Shown here: piece by piece, positions 45,578-54,037 of the stretch | How the letters are laid out: every line of letters begins with the position of its first letter | How positions within the stretch are numbered: the stretch's first letter is position 1 | DNA from: Saliniramus fredricksonii | GTDB lineage: Bacteria > Pseudomonadota > Alphaproteobacteria > Rhizobiales > Beijerinckiaceae | Length of the DNA: 64,000 nt | NCBI RefSeq assembly: GCF_900094735.1 | Contig: NZ_FMBM01000001.1 | Coordinates: 930,001 to 994,000, forward strand | Direction of reading: 5' to 3' | The notes under the pieces: generated by a model | What the model was told of the DNA's origin: nothing | Databases searched by the model: none | Seen by the model: only the letters and a program-made list of their open reading frames with translations | Made by a program: the position numbers and the translations under genes

Positions 45578-47248
45578 TCACGTGAGAGGCGGTCTTTCAC
45601 TCGACGAACCCCCATCTCCACGCTCCGGCATCGCCAGAATCTCTTCCCAGATCGCGAATGCGCGATCCGAGGCGACGACCTGCAGGCGCTCGAGAGCGCA
45701 TCGGGCCATGGTCGCCTGATCGACCTCCCCGTTCGCCATGCGGCGCATCGCGTCGGCCAGCGCGTCGACGTCGTCGGTCGGGACGACGAGTCCCGTCTCC
45801 TCGTGGGTCACGTATTCGAGCGGCCCAGGGGAGCTGTCGCTGACGATCGTCGGAACTTTGCAGGACAGGGCCTCGAGCAGCGCATTCGGTGTGCCCTCGA
45901 AACGCGACGGCAGGACGAAGACCCGTGCCTCGCGGAAATGGGCCAACGGATCCTCCACAAAACCATGGAAGACCACCTGCTCGCGCACGTCATGGGCTTG
46001 CGCCATCTCCTCCAACTCTTCGCGCAGGGGGCCGTCGCCGAGAATATGGAGCTCCCATTCGGGATGCTCTTGTGCGATGCGCGCGAAGGCCAAGATCGCG
46101 ACATCGATCGCCTTCTGCTCCACGAGACGGGCACAACAGACGAAAATGGGTTTTTTTTCGACGGACGCATCGACTTCCGGTATCTCGACGAAGTTTGGCA
46201 CGTAGCAGAGTATTGCTGACCGGACGAATTCCGCGAGAGAATCAACCGCTCCGTGCGAGTTCGCCGTCACCACATCGGCACGGTTATAAACCGCCCGGCG
46301 CAACATGTCCCAGGGCTCGGCGAGCGGCTGTCTCGCCGGATCGTTACGCTCCGAAATGATCACCCGCATGTCGAGCCCGCGCGAGGCGATCAGCGTTGAT
46401 ATGCAGGTCTGACTGAGAAAGGCGACAACGCAAGCCGGGCGCGTCGTCACGAGGACATCGCGGATCGCTTCAACCCGCTGTTCCATCGATCGGGTCAGCG
46501 CCGCGTTGATGGCACGGTCGATCTCCCGGGTGAGGCCCGGATCGACGGCATTGGCGACCTCAACAAATTCGGTGGCCTCGGCGAGATCCACGTCGGGCGG
46601 GGCGTCGGCGAGCTCTCGGCGTGCCCGCTCTAGAGCCTTGGCCAAACGCCTCGCGCGCAACGTCCTTTCCAGAAGCCCGACGCCGCGGCGGGCGTTGCGC
46701 ATGAAGACATGGGCGGCATCGCTGATCGAAAAAATCTCCGCACATTCGCGATGCATGATCGCCCGCGCCGCGCCGGACCACGTCCGGATACGCTTGCGCC
46801 GCTCCCTCCGGCGCCTTGCATCACGCGAGGTGATCGTGGCGAGCGCGGCTGCCGACAGGGCCACGACCAAGATCCCCGATCGGCCGACGAATGTCAGCGA
46901 GCGCCCGAGCAGACGCGCCATGGGATGCGGCGCGCGCTCCTCGTGGCGCGTGTCGTCGGGTGACATCTCGTCGTCACCCTGCGCGTATTTTCCTGGCGGC
47001 ATGGTCGATACCACTCTCCCGCGAAGGCGCACCACCCCCTCGGGCACTTCGTGTGCATCCGCCGGCCTGTCTAACGTCGTCAGCACACCGACGCGATACC
47101 CCCGCGCAGCCCAGTACCTCGCGAGCATCAGGGCGATCTTCTGCGCACCGCCGGGCCCTAGATGCGGTAGCACGCACAGGAGATCGAGACGCTGATTGCA
47201 ATCAGGGTCGCGCTCTGCGTCGGATTCGACGTATTGCCCAGTTGTCAT
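45578..47248 (-). CDS. Family 4 glycosyltransferase with a large insertion
   Basis: A 556-residue protein. It opens with a GT-B domain (LDLLCVLPHLGPGGAQKIALMLARYWAARGY) and ends with a normal GT4 nucleotide-sugar domain (VCCARLVEQKAIDVAI, LHILGDGPLREELEEMA, and the E-x7-E motif in FEGTPNALLEALSCKVPTIVSD). Between residues about 85 and 255 lies an insertion with a hydrophobic stretch (GILVVALSAAALATI), an Arg-rich segment and helices, so the protein may be membrane-associated. Typical GT4 proteins are about 380 residues. GC-rich, unlike the AT-rich gene beside it. Convergent with that gene. Donor unknown. Confidence 0.85.
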   Translation of the reverse strand: MTTGQYVESDAERDPDCNQRLDLLCVLPHLGPGGAQKIALMLARYWAARGYRVGVLTTLDRPADAHEVPEGVVRLRGRVVSTMPPGKYAQGDDEMSPDDTRHEERAPHPMARLLGRSLTFVGRSGILVVALSAAALATITSRDARRRRERRKRIRTWSGAARAIMHRECAEIFSISDAAHVFMRNARRGVGLLERTLRARRLAKALERARRELADAPPDVDLAEATEFVEVANAVDPGLTREIDRAINAALTRSMEQRVEAIRDVLVTTRPACVVAFLSQTCISTLIASRGLDMRVIISERNDPARQPLAEPWDMLRRAVYNRADVVTANSHGAVDSLAEFVRSAILCYVPNFVEIPEVDASVEKKPIFVCCARLVEQKAIDVAILAFARIAQEHPEWELHILGDGPLREELEEMAQAHDVREQVVFHGFVEDPLAHFREARVFVLPSRFEGTPNALLEALSCKVPTIVSDSSPGPLEYVTHEETGLVVPTDDVDALADAMRRMANGEVDQATMARCALERLQVVASDRAFAIWEEILAMPERGDGGSSSERPPLT

Positions 47249-47742
47249 TACCCCACCCCGCTCTGCCGGATCGGCATGTTGGCCACTACAAGTGCTCGGA
47301 CGACGTCGTCACAGTAACCCGATCGAGCTCCAGCCCCAAGCCACATATCCACTATGCAAAATTAGCATGCACTAAGTTCTGGCGCGTGTGGGGATATCCA
47401 GTAGATTATCAAACATAAAAAGCACGTAAGCCAATCGATTAAACAGAATTCTCGCAAAAAAATTCCAATCATCAAATACTAAAATTCGATAAAATAATTT
47501 ATCAACAATATTTAAAAAAAAATTAATATTATATATTAACGAAATATTTTTCTCAGTAATTTAGAAATATTACTGATTTTAATTGGGTATTTAGTCGAAA
47601 AACTACTTGATTCACGTAAGAGCTGGTCCTGACGTTTCTCGATATTCTTGAGGCTATCTTCAATTTTAAGAAGCAGGAAGAACTCTTGCAACCGGACAAA
47701 GTCGAGCCCACCAAGATAGCGGAACGATACGGTAGACCCGGG
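47249..47742. other. AT-rich intergenic region
   Basis: About 490 bases without a gene I can support. 47430-47600 is extremely AT-rich with long A and T runs, far below local GC. Short open frames here have no ribosome binding sites. It could hold the promoter of the glycosyltransferase gene at 47248, or be foreign DNA or an old junction. Confidence 0.4.
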
Positions 47743-48360
47743 TCAGGCCTCGTCAATTCTCTCAAAACAATCAGAATTTGATTCGATCATGAATTGTAGC
47801 TCGCGATGCTTCCTTTGTTTTGATTTCTTCCAAAGCCCATAATCCATCAAAACCACAACCGTTGTTCCCGCAACCCAGTGTGGGGCGAACTCGACGAGCA
47901 ACTTGGTGAAAGGCATAAACCCTTTCGTGGCGTCATCAACATGCAGGGCGATTTCAGGGCCTGCGTATTTGGCATCAATAATCTCGCATTTATTGAAGTA
48001 GATAGGCACCCCAAAACGTTGCAAGCGTTCACGAACAAAAGGCAACGTATCCTGTCCTACCTCGATAGACAGACCCCTCTTCTCTGCCTTGCCGACTTCG
48101 GCTTCGTTAGCTTCAAACCGATCGTAGCAATAAATCTCGATGTGATCACCTTCTCCCCGTTCTCGGCTCGCCAATGCCATTTGAGCCGTTCCGGCACCCA
48201 GCCACGCACCAAGTTCTACCGCAGCCATACCGCTCGGGGCTTTCGCTATGCAATCTCTCAGAAAAGAGCCGATCTTAGTCCCACCCATCGATGGGAAGCT
48301 GTTTGCATATTCCTCTAGATCCATATTCCCGTTAGCCTCGTTGGGGAAAATCGCGCTCAC
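47743..48360 (-). CDS. Methyltransferase-fold protein (SAM-dependent, type 24-like)
   Basis: A 205-residue protein. GMAAVELGAWLGAGTAQMALA is a motif-I-like loop (VELGAWLGAG), EIYCYDRFEANEAEVGKA a motif-II region, and EIALHVDDATKGFMPF the metal/DD region seen in TylF/CmcI-type O-methyltransferases that act on sugars. The last 30 residues are basic. The gene is isolated and AT-richer than the core genome. Catalysis is inferred from the fold only. Confidence 0.65.
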   Translation of the reverse strand: MSAIFPNEANGNMDLEEYANSFPSMGGTKIGSFLRDCIAKAPSGMAAVELGAWLGAGTAQMALASRERGEGDHIEIYCYDRFEANEAEVGKAEKRGLSIEVGQDTLPFVRERLQRFGVPIYFNKCEIIDAKYAGPEIALHVDDATKGFMPFTKLLVEFAPHWVAGTTVVVLMDYGLWKKSKQRKHRELQFMIESNSDCFERIDEA

Positions 48361-48427
48361 AAAGCCCTCAATGATTTATAGGAGAGGATCCTATTGAGCA
48401 AGCAGCGATTCGGGCACTCGACCGTAA

Positions 48428-48531
48428 TCACCCGGCGAGGGCCGTGGGGGATAAGGTTCCTTCTTCGCGAAGTATTTTGATGAGTTCGCGAAGGCTTTCG
48501 ATGCCGAACGGTGAGAAGGCCAGGACGGCTT
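48428..48531 (-). pseudogene. C-terminal relic of an unrecognised gene
   Basis: A minus-strand frame ending at 48428 reads AVLAFSPFGIESLRELIKI followed by LREEGTLSPTALAG and is cut on its 5' side by the left end of an IS3 element at about 48532. Composition looks coding, but I do not recognise the family. Confidence 0.25.
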
Positions 48532-48597
48532 TGAGGTGGCCCCCGGATTTCGGACCGGGAGATAAGCTGGTATCGATCTGACGAGAGTACGATATCG

Positions 48598-48725
48598 ATG
48601 GCGAACACGAGGAAGCGGTATGCGGCGGATTTCAAGGCGAAGGTGGCTCTTGAAGCGTTGAAGGGGGAGCTGACGCTGGCGCAGCTGGCGGCCAGGCACG
48701 GGGGTGCATCAGACGATGATCTCGA
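48598..48725 (+). pseudogene. IS3-family OrfA fragment
   Basis: Starts MANTRKRYAADFKAKVALEA and continues LKGELTLAQLAARHG, the IS3-type OrfA helix-turn-helix. At a run of five G (48700-48704) the frame slips; the other frame continues VHQTMI as expected. Sequence is lost soon after, where the IS21 element begins. The IS3 left end (TGAGGTGGCCCCCGG) is at 48532. Confidence 0.75.
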
Positions 48726-48762
48726 CTTGGCGGCCTCCCGGCTCGCCTCCGCAGCCTCGGCC

Positions 48763-48850
48763 TTGCCGGAAAACACCTGCGCGTTTCGGATTTCCCGGAC
48801 AGTGAATCCGCTAAATCCCGGACAGCTGTTTCGCTAATGTCGGGACAGTT
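48763..48850. repeat. IS21 terminal repeats
   Basis: Three related units TCCCGGACAG, TCCCGGACAG and TCGGGACAG at roughly 22-base spacing lie just beyond the istB stop. This is the multi-repeat end of an IS21-family element whose genes follow on the minus strand. Confidence 0.6.
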
Positions 48851-48918
48851 TGGCGGTGATGGTCCTCGTGTGCCTGGTTGCGTCGATAGGTGATTGATCC
48901 CGGTATTCGTGCTGACGG

Positions 48919-49608
48919 TCAAGAGGGGGCGTTTTTCTGCTTCCTCTTGCTCTCGCCCTTGAGCTCGATTCGATGTGCGTTGTGGACGAGCCTGTTGAGG
49001 ATCGCATCGGCGACCGTGGGGTCGGCGATCAGATCGTGCCATTTGGCCACAGGTGTCTGAGCGGTGACGATAGTGGATTTGCGCCGATAGCGTTCCTCGA
49101 CGATTTCGAACAGGTGGAAGCGCTGTTGATCGGTCAGCGCATGCGTTGCGAAGTCATCAAGGATGAGAAGCTGCACCCGGGTAAGCTTGTCGAGCAGCCG
49201 CGGAAAGCGGCCATCGAGACGGGCGAGCGCGAGATCCTCGAACAGCCGCGGAGCGCGAACGTAAAGGACGGTATGATCGAGCCGGGCGGCCTGGCGTCCG
49301 ATTGCGCAGGCCAGCCATGACTTTCCGGTGCCGGTGTGGCCCGTCACGATCAGGTTCTCGTGAGCCTTGAGCCACTCGCCCTGGGCGAGTGCCATCATGT
49401 TGCGTCGATCGAGCCCGCGGGGCGTGGTGAAGTCGATATCTTCCACGCAGGCTTCGGGGAAGCGCAGCTTGGCGGCGGCGAGCCGGTTCCTGACCCGCTT
49501 ATCGGCACGCATGGCGGCTTCGCGGTCGAGCATCAGACCGAGCCATTCGTCACGGCCCAATTCGGTGGCGTTGTCCTGATCGGCCAGTTCGCGCCATGCG
49601 GCGGCCAT
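48919..49608 (-). pseudogene. istB: IS21 helper ATPase IstB, 5' end shifted
   Basis: Holds Walker [18 protein letters not shown] and Walker [20 protein letters not shown], and ends with IstB-like [10 protein letters not shown]-type basic residues. Its true N-terminus ([15 protein letters not shown]) lies in the istA frame just upstream. A duplicated ATGG at about 49606-49613 shifts the frame between the two parts. The translation shown starts at [11 protein letters not shown]. Confidence 0.88.
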
Positions 49609-50884
49609 CCATGCCGTTCAGCCCGAGGGCCTGCATCTGGTTGAGTGTGGGGTTGGCATAGCGTTGATGGGCCTTGGGCATGTGGGCGTTTACGGTGACG
49701 TGGCCCGAACGCTGAGAGCGGCGAACGTGGCTGGCGACACGCTGGTGATCATGAAAGATCTCGACGACCCGGTGGGTGAGCCGCACGTTCACGTGTCGTC
49801 CGATCAGCCGGTGCGGCACGGAACAAAACGTCTTGTCGGCCTCGATATGATAGTCGGGATGAACCTTGGCGGTCTTCCACTCGGCATATTCGAACGGCGT
49901 CGCCGGCAGCGGACCAAGCGCAGCCTGCTCGATCTCCTCGAAAAGCGCGCGACGGCTCTTGCCGATATGGCGCATCGGGCGATTGTTCAACTCGTCCAGC
50001 AGTTCGGCAATGGCGGCGTTGAGTTGCGCCAGTGAGAAGAATGTCCGGTTCCTGAGCCGGGCCAGAATCCAGCGCTCGACGATCAACACCGCACCCTCAA
50101 CCTTACCCTTATCCCGGGGCTTGCGGGGGCGGGTCGGCAGGATTGTGGTGTCGTAATGCTCGGCCATGGCGGAGAAGGTCGCGTTCAGTGTCGGCTCGAA
50201 CCACAGCGGCTTGACGACACCGGCCTTCAGATTGTCGCAGACGATGGTCTCGGTAACGCCGCCGAAGAACGCGAGCGCTCGCACCTGACTTTCGATCCAG
50301 TTAGGCAGCTTCTGGCTGAGGCTGGCGCGGGCGAACGTGAAATTGGAGGCGCCCAACACCGCGACAAAGATCTGGCCCTGATCAATGACCCCGGTAGCGG
50401 GGTCGACGATCGGCACGGTCTGGCCGGCATAGTCGGCCTGCATCACCGCGCCCGCGCGATGGCGGTTGCGGAAGGTCGCGCTCACCCGGCGTTCGAAACC
50501 GGCGTAGCGCTCGCAGAACCAGGTGTAACCGTAGCCGTCGGGATGGGCAGCACGGTATTCCTGCCACAGCAATGCCAGGGTCACCCCCTTGCGCTTCAGT
50601 TCGCGGGAGATCAGCGCAAAATCCGGTTCGCTGCGATCGCGTGGCGGTCGACCGGTGCGTCCGAACAGAAGCCGCTTGAGCGCGGCATCATCGTCATGCT
50701 CGGGCGCCAGTGGCCACGTCAGACCCGCCTCGCGGGTGCGTAGCAGATAGGTCGAGACCGTCGTCTTGCTGATCTTCAGACGTTCCGAAATCTCGCGCAC
50801 TGACAGACCCTGTTCATGGGTCAGGCGCAGGATCGTGCGTATGTCCCTCACTGTCGTTCGTCTCGCTTGCTTCCGTCTCGGCAT
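49609..50884 (-). pseudogene. istA: IS21 transposase IstA, C-terminally deleted and fused to IstB start
   Basis: Starts MPRRKQARRTTVRDIRTILRL with a helix-turn-helix (GLSVREISERLKISKTTVS), the catalytic Asp in MQADYAGQTVPIVD, a second in ETIVCDNLKAGVV, and the Glu in KPRDKGKVEGAVLIVERW. After VNAHMPKAHQRY the frame enters IstB sequence ([15 protein letters not shown]), so roughly the last 90 residues of IstA are missing. Internal deletion plus a 4-base duplication make the element non-functional. Confidence 0.9.
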
Positions 50885-50951
50885 GGCCCCCTCGCAACGT
50901 CGTCGTGAGGGGAAAACAGAGCTATGCGGGATTTTGGGTGATACGGCCTGA

Positions 50952-51417
50952 TCAGGCGGCGCGGTTTTCGGTACCGTTTACGGCGACACCGTTGGTGAAT
51001 CTGACACCTTCGATGACCATTGGCAACTGCTTCGCGCCCTTCAGGCGGCGCCATGTCTTTGCGGCGGCCTGAACGAGCTTGAAGACCATGAGCTTCGCGG
51101 TCTTCTGCGACAATGCTCCCTTGGTCCGCACGGTTCGATGCCTGACGGTGGCGAACACGCTCTCGATCGGATTGCCGGTGCGCAGGTGATCCCAGTGATC
51201 GGCGGGGAAACCGTAGAATGCCAGCAAGGCTTCGCGGTCTTTGGTGAGACAGGTCACGGCCTTCTCGTATTTGGCGCCGTATTTCTCGGCGAAGGTGTCG
51301 ATGGCGGTTTCCGCCGCGGCGCGGGTTTCGGCCTGCCAGATCTCGCGCAGATCGGCCTTCACCGCCGGCTGCATGGATTTCGGGAACTTGTTCAGGACGT
51401 TAGCCGTCTTGTGAACC
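50952..51417 (-). pseudogene. IS256-family transposase B, C-terminal part
   Basis: Continues WVHKTANVLNKFPKSMQPAV and carries the catalytic Glu in RTGNPIESVFATVRHRT and the tail RRLKGAKQLPMVIEGVRF. The N-terminal part is at 52801-53601. Joining the two across one TG restores HQRCWVHK, so it was intact before the IS110-family insertion. Confidence 0.93.
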
Positions 51418-51479
51418 CATGTATGGATGCCCCCGTTCGTGCAAGAGGTTTCTGCTCGGCTCAAGCGCGTGATCGGGTG

Positions 51480-51689
51480 CGGTCATGTATCAGGCCTTGA
51501 GATGCGGCTCTGAACGGACCGCGGGCCAGTATGGAGATACGCGGATCGAGTGCACATCAACAGCGCGAGCTCGAGGCTCTTTGGGTTCAAATGCTTTTCT
51601 CGATCCCGATCTGACCGATCGTTTGCCCTTACCTTGCTGTCGACTTCCTCACACGCCCAACGGCCCGGCTGCCTCGGCTGATGTCGTCA
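51480..51689 (-). ncRNA. Candidate bridge/seek RNA of IS110 element 2
   Basis: 3' non-coding region of the element, sharing a scaffold with element 1 (for example GCGCGTGATCGGGTGCGGTC and GCGAGCTCGAGGCT). Its variable parts match its own target: ATCAACAGCGC (51556-51566) equals the junction at 52797-52807, and TTGGGTTCA (51581-51589) equals the opposite target half. CATGTAT (51484-51490) equals the element end at 51418-51424, where element 1 has CATGTTT in both places. RNA boundaries were not determined. Confidence 0.75.
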
Positions 51690-52715
51690 TCAGACCGCGG
51701 CGACCGGACCCCTGAAGTTCTCTCCCCGCGTCGACATCGCCCAGATCCCGCGCGCCATCTTATTGGCCAGCGCGATGGCGACGACCATGCGTGGCTTGCG
51801 GGCCAGCATGCGTGCGAGCCAACTGCCTTCCGGCGCGCCCTTCCTGACGGCCCAGCGGACCACCGACATCGCGCCGATGATCAGGAGACGCCGTATGTCG
51901 CGCTGCCCCATCTTGGACGTTCGTCCGAGGATCTGCTTCCCACCGGTCGATCGCTGGACAGGGACGAGCCCCGTCCAGGCTGCGAAGTCGCGTCCACGCC
52001 TGAACGTCTCCATCGGCGGGGCGAAGGTCTGGACCGCCATCGCAGTCAGCGGGCCCACGCCAGGCATGGTCATCAGTCGTGCGGTGTCTTCTTCCCGCGC
52101 CGCTTCGCGCTTCAGCACCTTGTCGAGATCCGCGATCCTGCCGGAGAGCAGTTCGATCTGCTCGAGATAGAGGCGCCCCAGCTCGATCACGAGCGTCTCG
52201 AGACGCGAGCCGGCTGCCTCCAGCGCGTCCGCCAGCACCTTGACATGAGCCGGCCCCTGCGGCGCTATGAGGCCGTGCTCGGCGAGGTGGCCCCGCAGTG
52301 CGTTGATGAGCTGCGTGCGCTGCTTGACGAGGAGGTCCCGCGTCCGGAAAGCCATCGCCTTCGCCTGCTGCGCCTCGGATTTGACCGCGACGAAGCGCAT
52401 GGTCGGGCGACCCGCCGCCTCGGCTATCGCCTCTGCGTCGGCCGCGTCGTTCTTCTGCCGCTTGACGAACGGCTTGACGTAGATCGGCGGGATCAGGCGG
52501 ACCTCGTGACCGAGCTCGCCGATCGCGCGGCCCCACTCGTGGGCCGTCGCACACGCTTCCATAGCAACGATGCAGCGCGGCTGCTTGGCAAAGAAGCCGA
52601 GAACCTGCGAGCGACCCAGCTTCTTGCGGAAGCCGACGCTACCGTCCGCTCGCGCGCCGTGCGCCTGGAAGACCCGCTTTGCGAGGTCAAGGCCGATGAT
52701 GCTAATGTTGTCCAT
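51690..52715 (-). CDS. IS110-family recombinase (element 2)
   Basis: A 341-residue DEDD recombinase: ISIIGLDLAKRVFQAHGARA at the start, CIVAMEACATAHEWGRAIG, and the C-terminal TMPGVGPLTAMAVQTF and TGLVPVQRSTGGKQILGRT with the conserved serine. The ATG at 52715 follows AGGAGG. It appears intact. It shares motifs with element 1's recombinase but differs at many positions. Confidence 0.95.
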   Translation of the reverse strand: MDNISIIGLDLAKRVFQAHGARADGSVGFRKKLGRSQVLGFFAKQPRCIVAMEACATAHEWGRAIGELGHEVRLIPPIYVKPFVKRQKNDAADAEAIAEAAGRPTMRFVAVKSEAQQAKAMAFRTRDLLVKQRTQLINALRGHLAEHGLIAPQGPAHVKVLADALEAAGSRLETLVIELGRLYLEQIELLSGRIADLDKVLKREAAREEDTARLMTMPGVGPLTAMAVQTFAPPMETFRRGRDFAAWTGLVPVQRSTGGKQILGRTSKMGQRDIRRLLIIGAMSVVRWAVRKGAPEGSWLARMLARKPRMVVAIALANKMARGIWAMSTRGENFRGPVAAV

Positions 52716-52800
52716 GGATGCTTCCTCCTCTCGTGAATGACCTGCAGATCACCACGTTGGCACATTGCGATGCCGTTGGGAGGGGGCATCCAATCCATCA

Positions 52801-53601
52801 ACAGCGCTGATGATGCGTTCCCGGGAAGACCTCGTCGAGGGCCTTCCAGAACCCCATGCCGCCATCGCCCACGGCGATCTCGGGCGGCACCTTGAGGCCG
52901 CGGGCCTTGATGTCGACCAACAGTTCGCGCCAGCTCTGCGCGCTCTCGCGCATGCCGACCTGGAAGCCGACGAGCTCCTTCTTCCCCTCCGGCGTGGCGC
53001 CGAGAATGACCAGTATGCACTCGGCCTGCGGTTCCATGCGGGCCTGCAGATAGACACCGTCGGCCCAGATATAGACATACCGCCGGGCCGAGAGATCACG
53101 GCCCTGCCAGCGATCGTATTCCTGCTGCCAATCGCCCGTCAGACGGGAGATGACACCAGGCGACAGGTTCGGTGCATCTACCCCGAGCAACGCTGACAGC
53201 GCTTCCTGGAAATCGCCGGTGGAGATCCCGCGCAGATAGAGCACCGGCAGCAGGGCATCGAGGCTTTTCGACCGCCGGGCCCATTTCGGCAGGATGCTTG
53301 AGGTGAAGCGGACCTTCTTCTCCGCGGGCATATCGGTGGCCCGGTCGCGGACTTTCGGGCGGCGCACGTCGAGCGGACCGATGCCGGTCTGAATGCTGCG
53401 CTGTGGCCCATAACCATGCCGGACGATCCGTTGCCGGCCATCCGGCAAAGCCTCCTCGGCATATTGCTCCACAAAGGTATCGGCTTCGGCCCGAAGTGCC
53501 GCCGCAAGCATCCTGCGGGCGCCGTCACGGGCAATTTCTGTCAGAGGATCCGCAACAGATCCGGGCTGGTACAGCGGGGTAATCGTGATATCATCTTTCA
53601 T
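52801..53601 (-). pseudogene. IS256-family transposase B, N-terminal part
   Basis: Starts MKDDITITPLYQPGSVADPL (ATG at 53601; the frame is open to 53643), with the catalytic Asp in YVYIWADGVYLQARMEPQAE and the second in EIAVGDGGMGFWKALDEVF. It ends at THHQRC, where IS110-family element 2 is inserted. Confidence 0.93.
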
Positions 53602-53697
53602 AGGCGTATCGTTCCTTTTGGAAGTTCTGGCAGGCTTCAGCACCCGCCACGATACGCCACCTCCTCAAACTGCGTCACCCAGATTCGCGTATAGCTC

Positions 53698-54037
53698 CAC
53701 CTCCCGCATGGCGCGATTGAAATGCGTGTCGGTTTAACGGTTGGCTTCAAACGACCGGTCGTGAATCTCGCTCTCAGTGGGAATGCGGCATCGGCGGGCT
53801 GTGCCAAAACGGACTTCTTGCCATACAAGCCGCGGAAATGAGCCGAGGTCGTGCTGCATCTTCGACAGGGCCTCCAGGAACTCGATGCCCGCCTTCTGAA
53901 TTCAAGCATAGTCGTGACGAGTATCGTCATAAGAGAGCAATCCAGATGGCGGGCAACAGGACACCTCGAGACTGATTCTTGATTCGATCGTTGTGTCGGC
54001 ATTGCAGATCAAGGTAGCGCAGTAAATACGCGTCACC
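53698..54037. other. Spacer with a possible gene relic
   Basis: About 340 bases. On the minus strand, from about 53907 to 53739, one frame reads GIEFLEALSKMQHDLGSFPR and ends FEANR at a stop. It looks coding but is truncated at its 5' end and I do not recognise it. Nothing else found. Confidence 0.3.

Larger units (their letters stand above)
51420..52800 (-). mobile_element. IS110-family element 2 (IS1111-like ends)
   Basis: A 1381-bp element inserted in an IS256 transposase gene. It has the same subterminal GGATGCCCCC / GGGGGCATCC repeats, terminal dinucleotides and layout as element 1 (20861-22225), but a clearly diverged recombinase and a different target. Confidence 0.9.
50919..53697 (-). 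mobile_element. IS256-family element B, split by an IS110-family element
   Basis: The terminal inverted repeats are similar over about 28 bp: GAGCTATGCGGGATTTTGGG from 50919 and, inverted, GAGCTATACGCGAATCTGGG ending at 53697. No 8-bp target duplication is visible. The transposase gene is interrupted at 51418-52800. It is a different IS256 lineage from the 18.5 and 62.2 kb copies. Confidence 0.8.
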
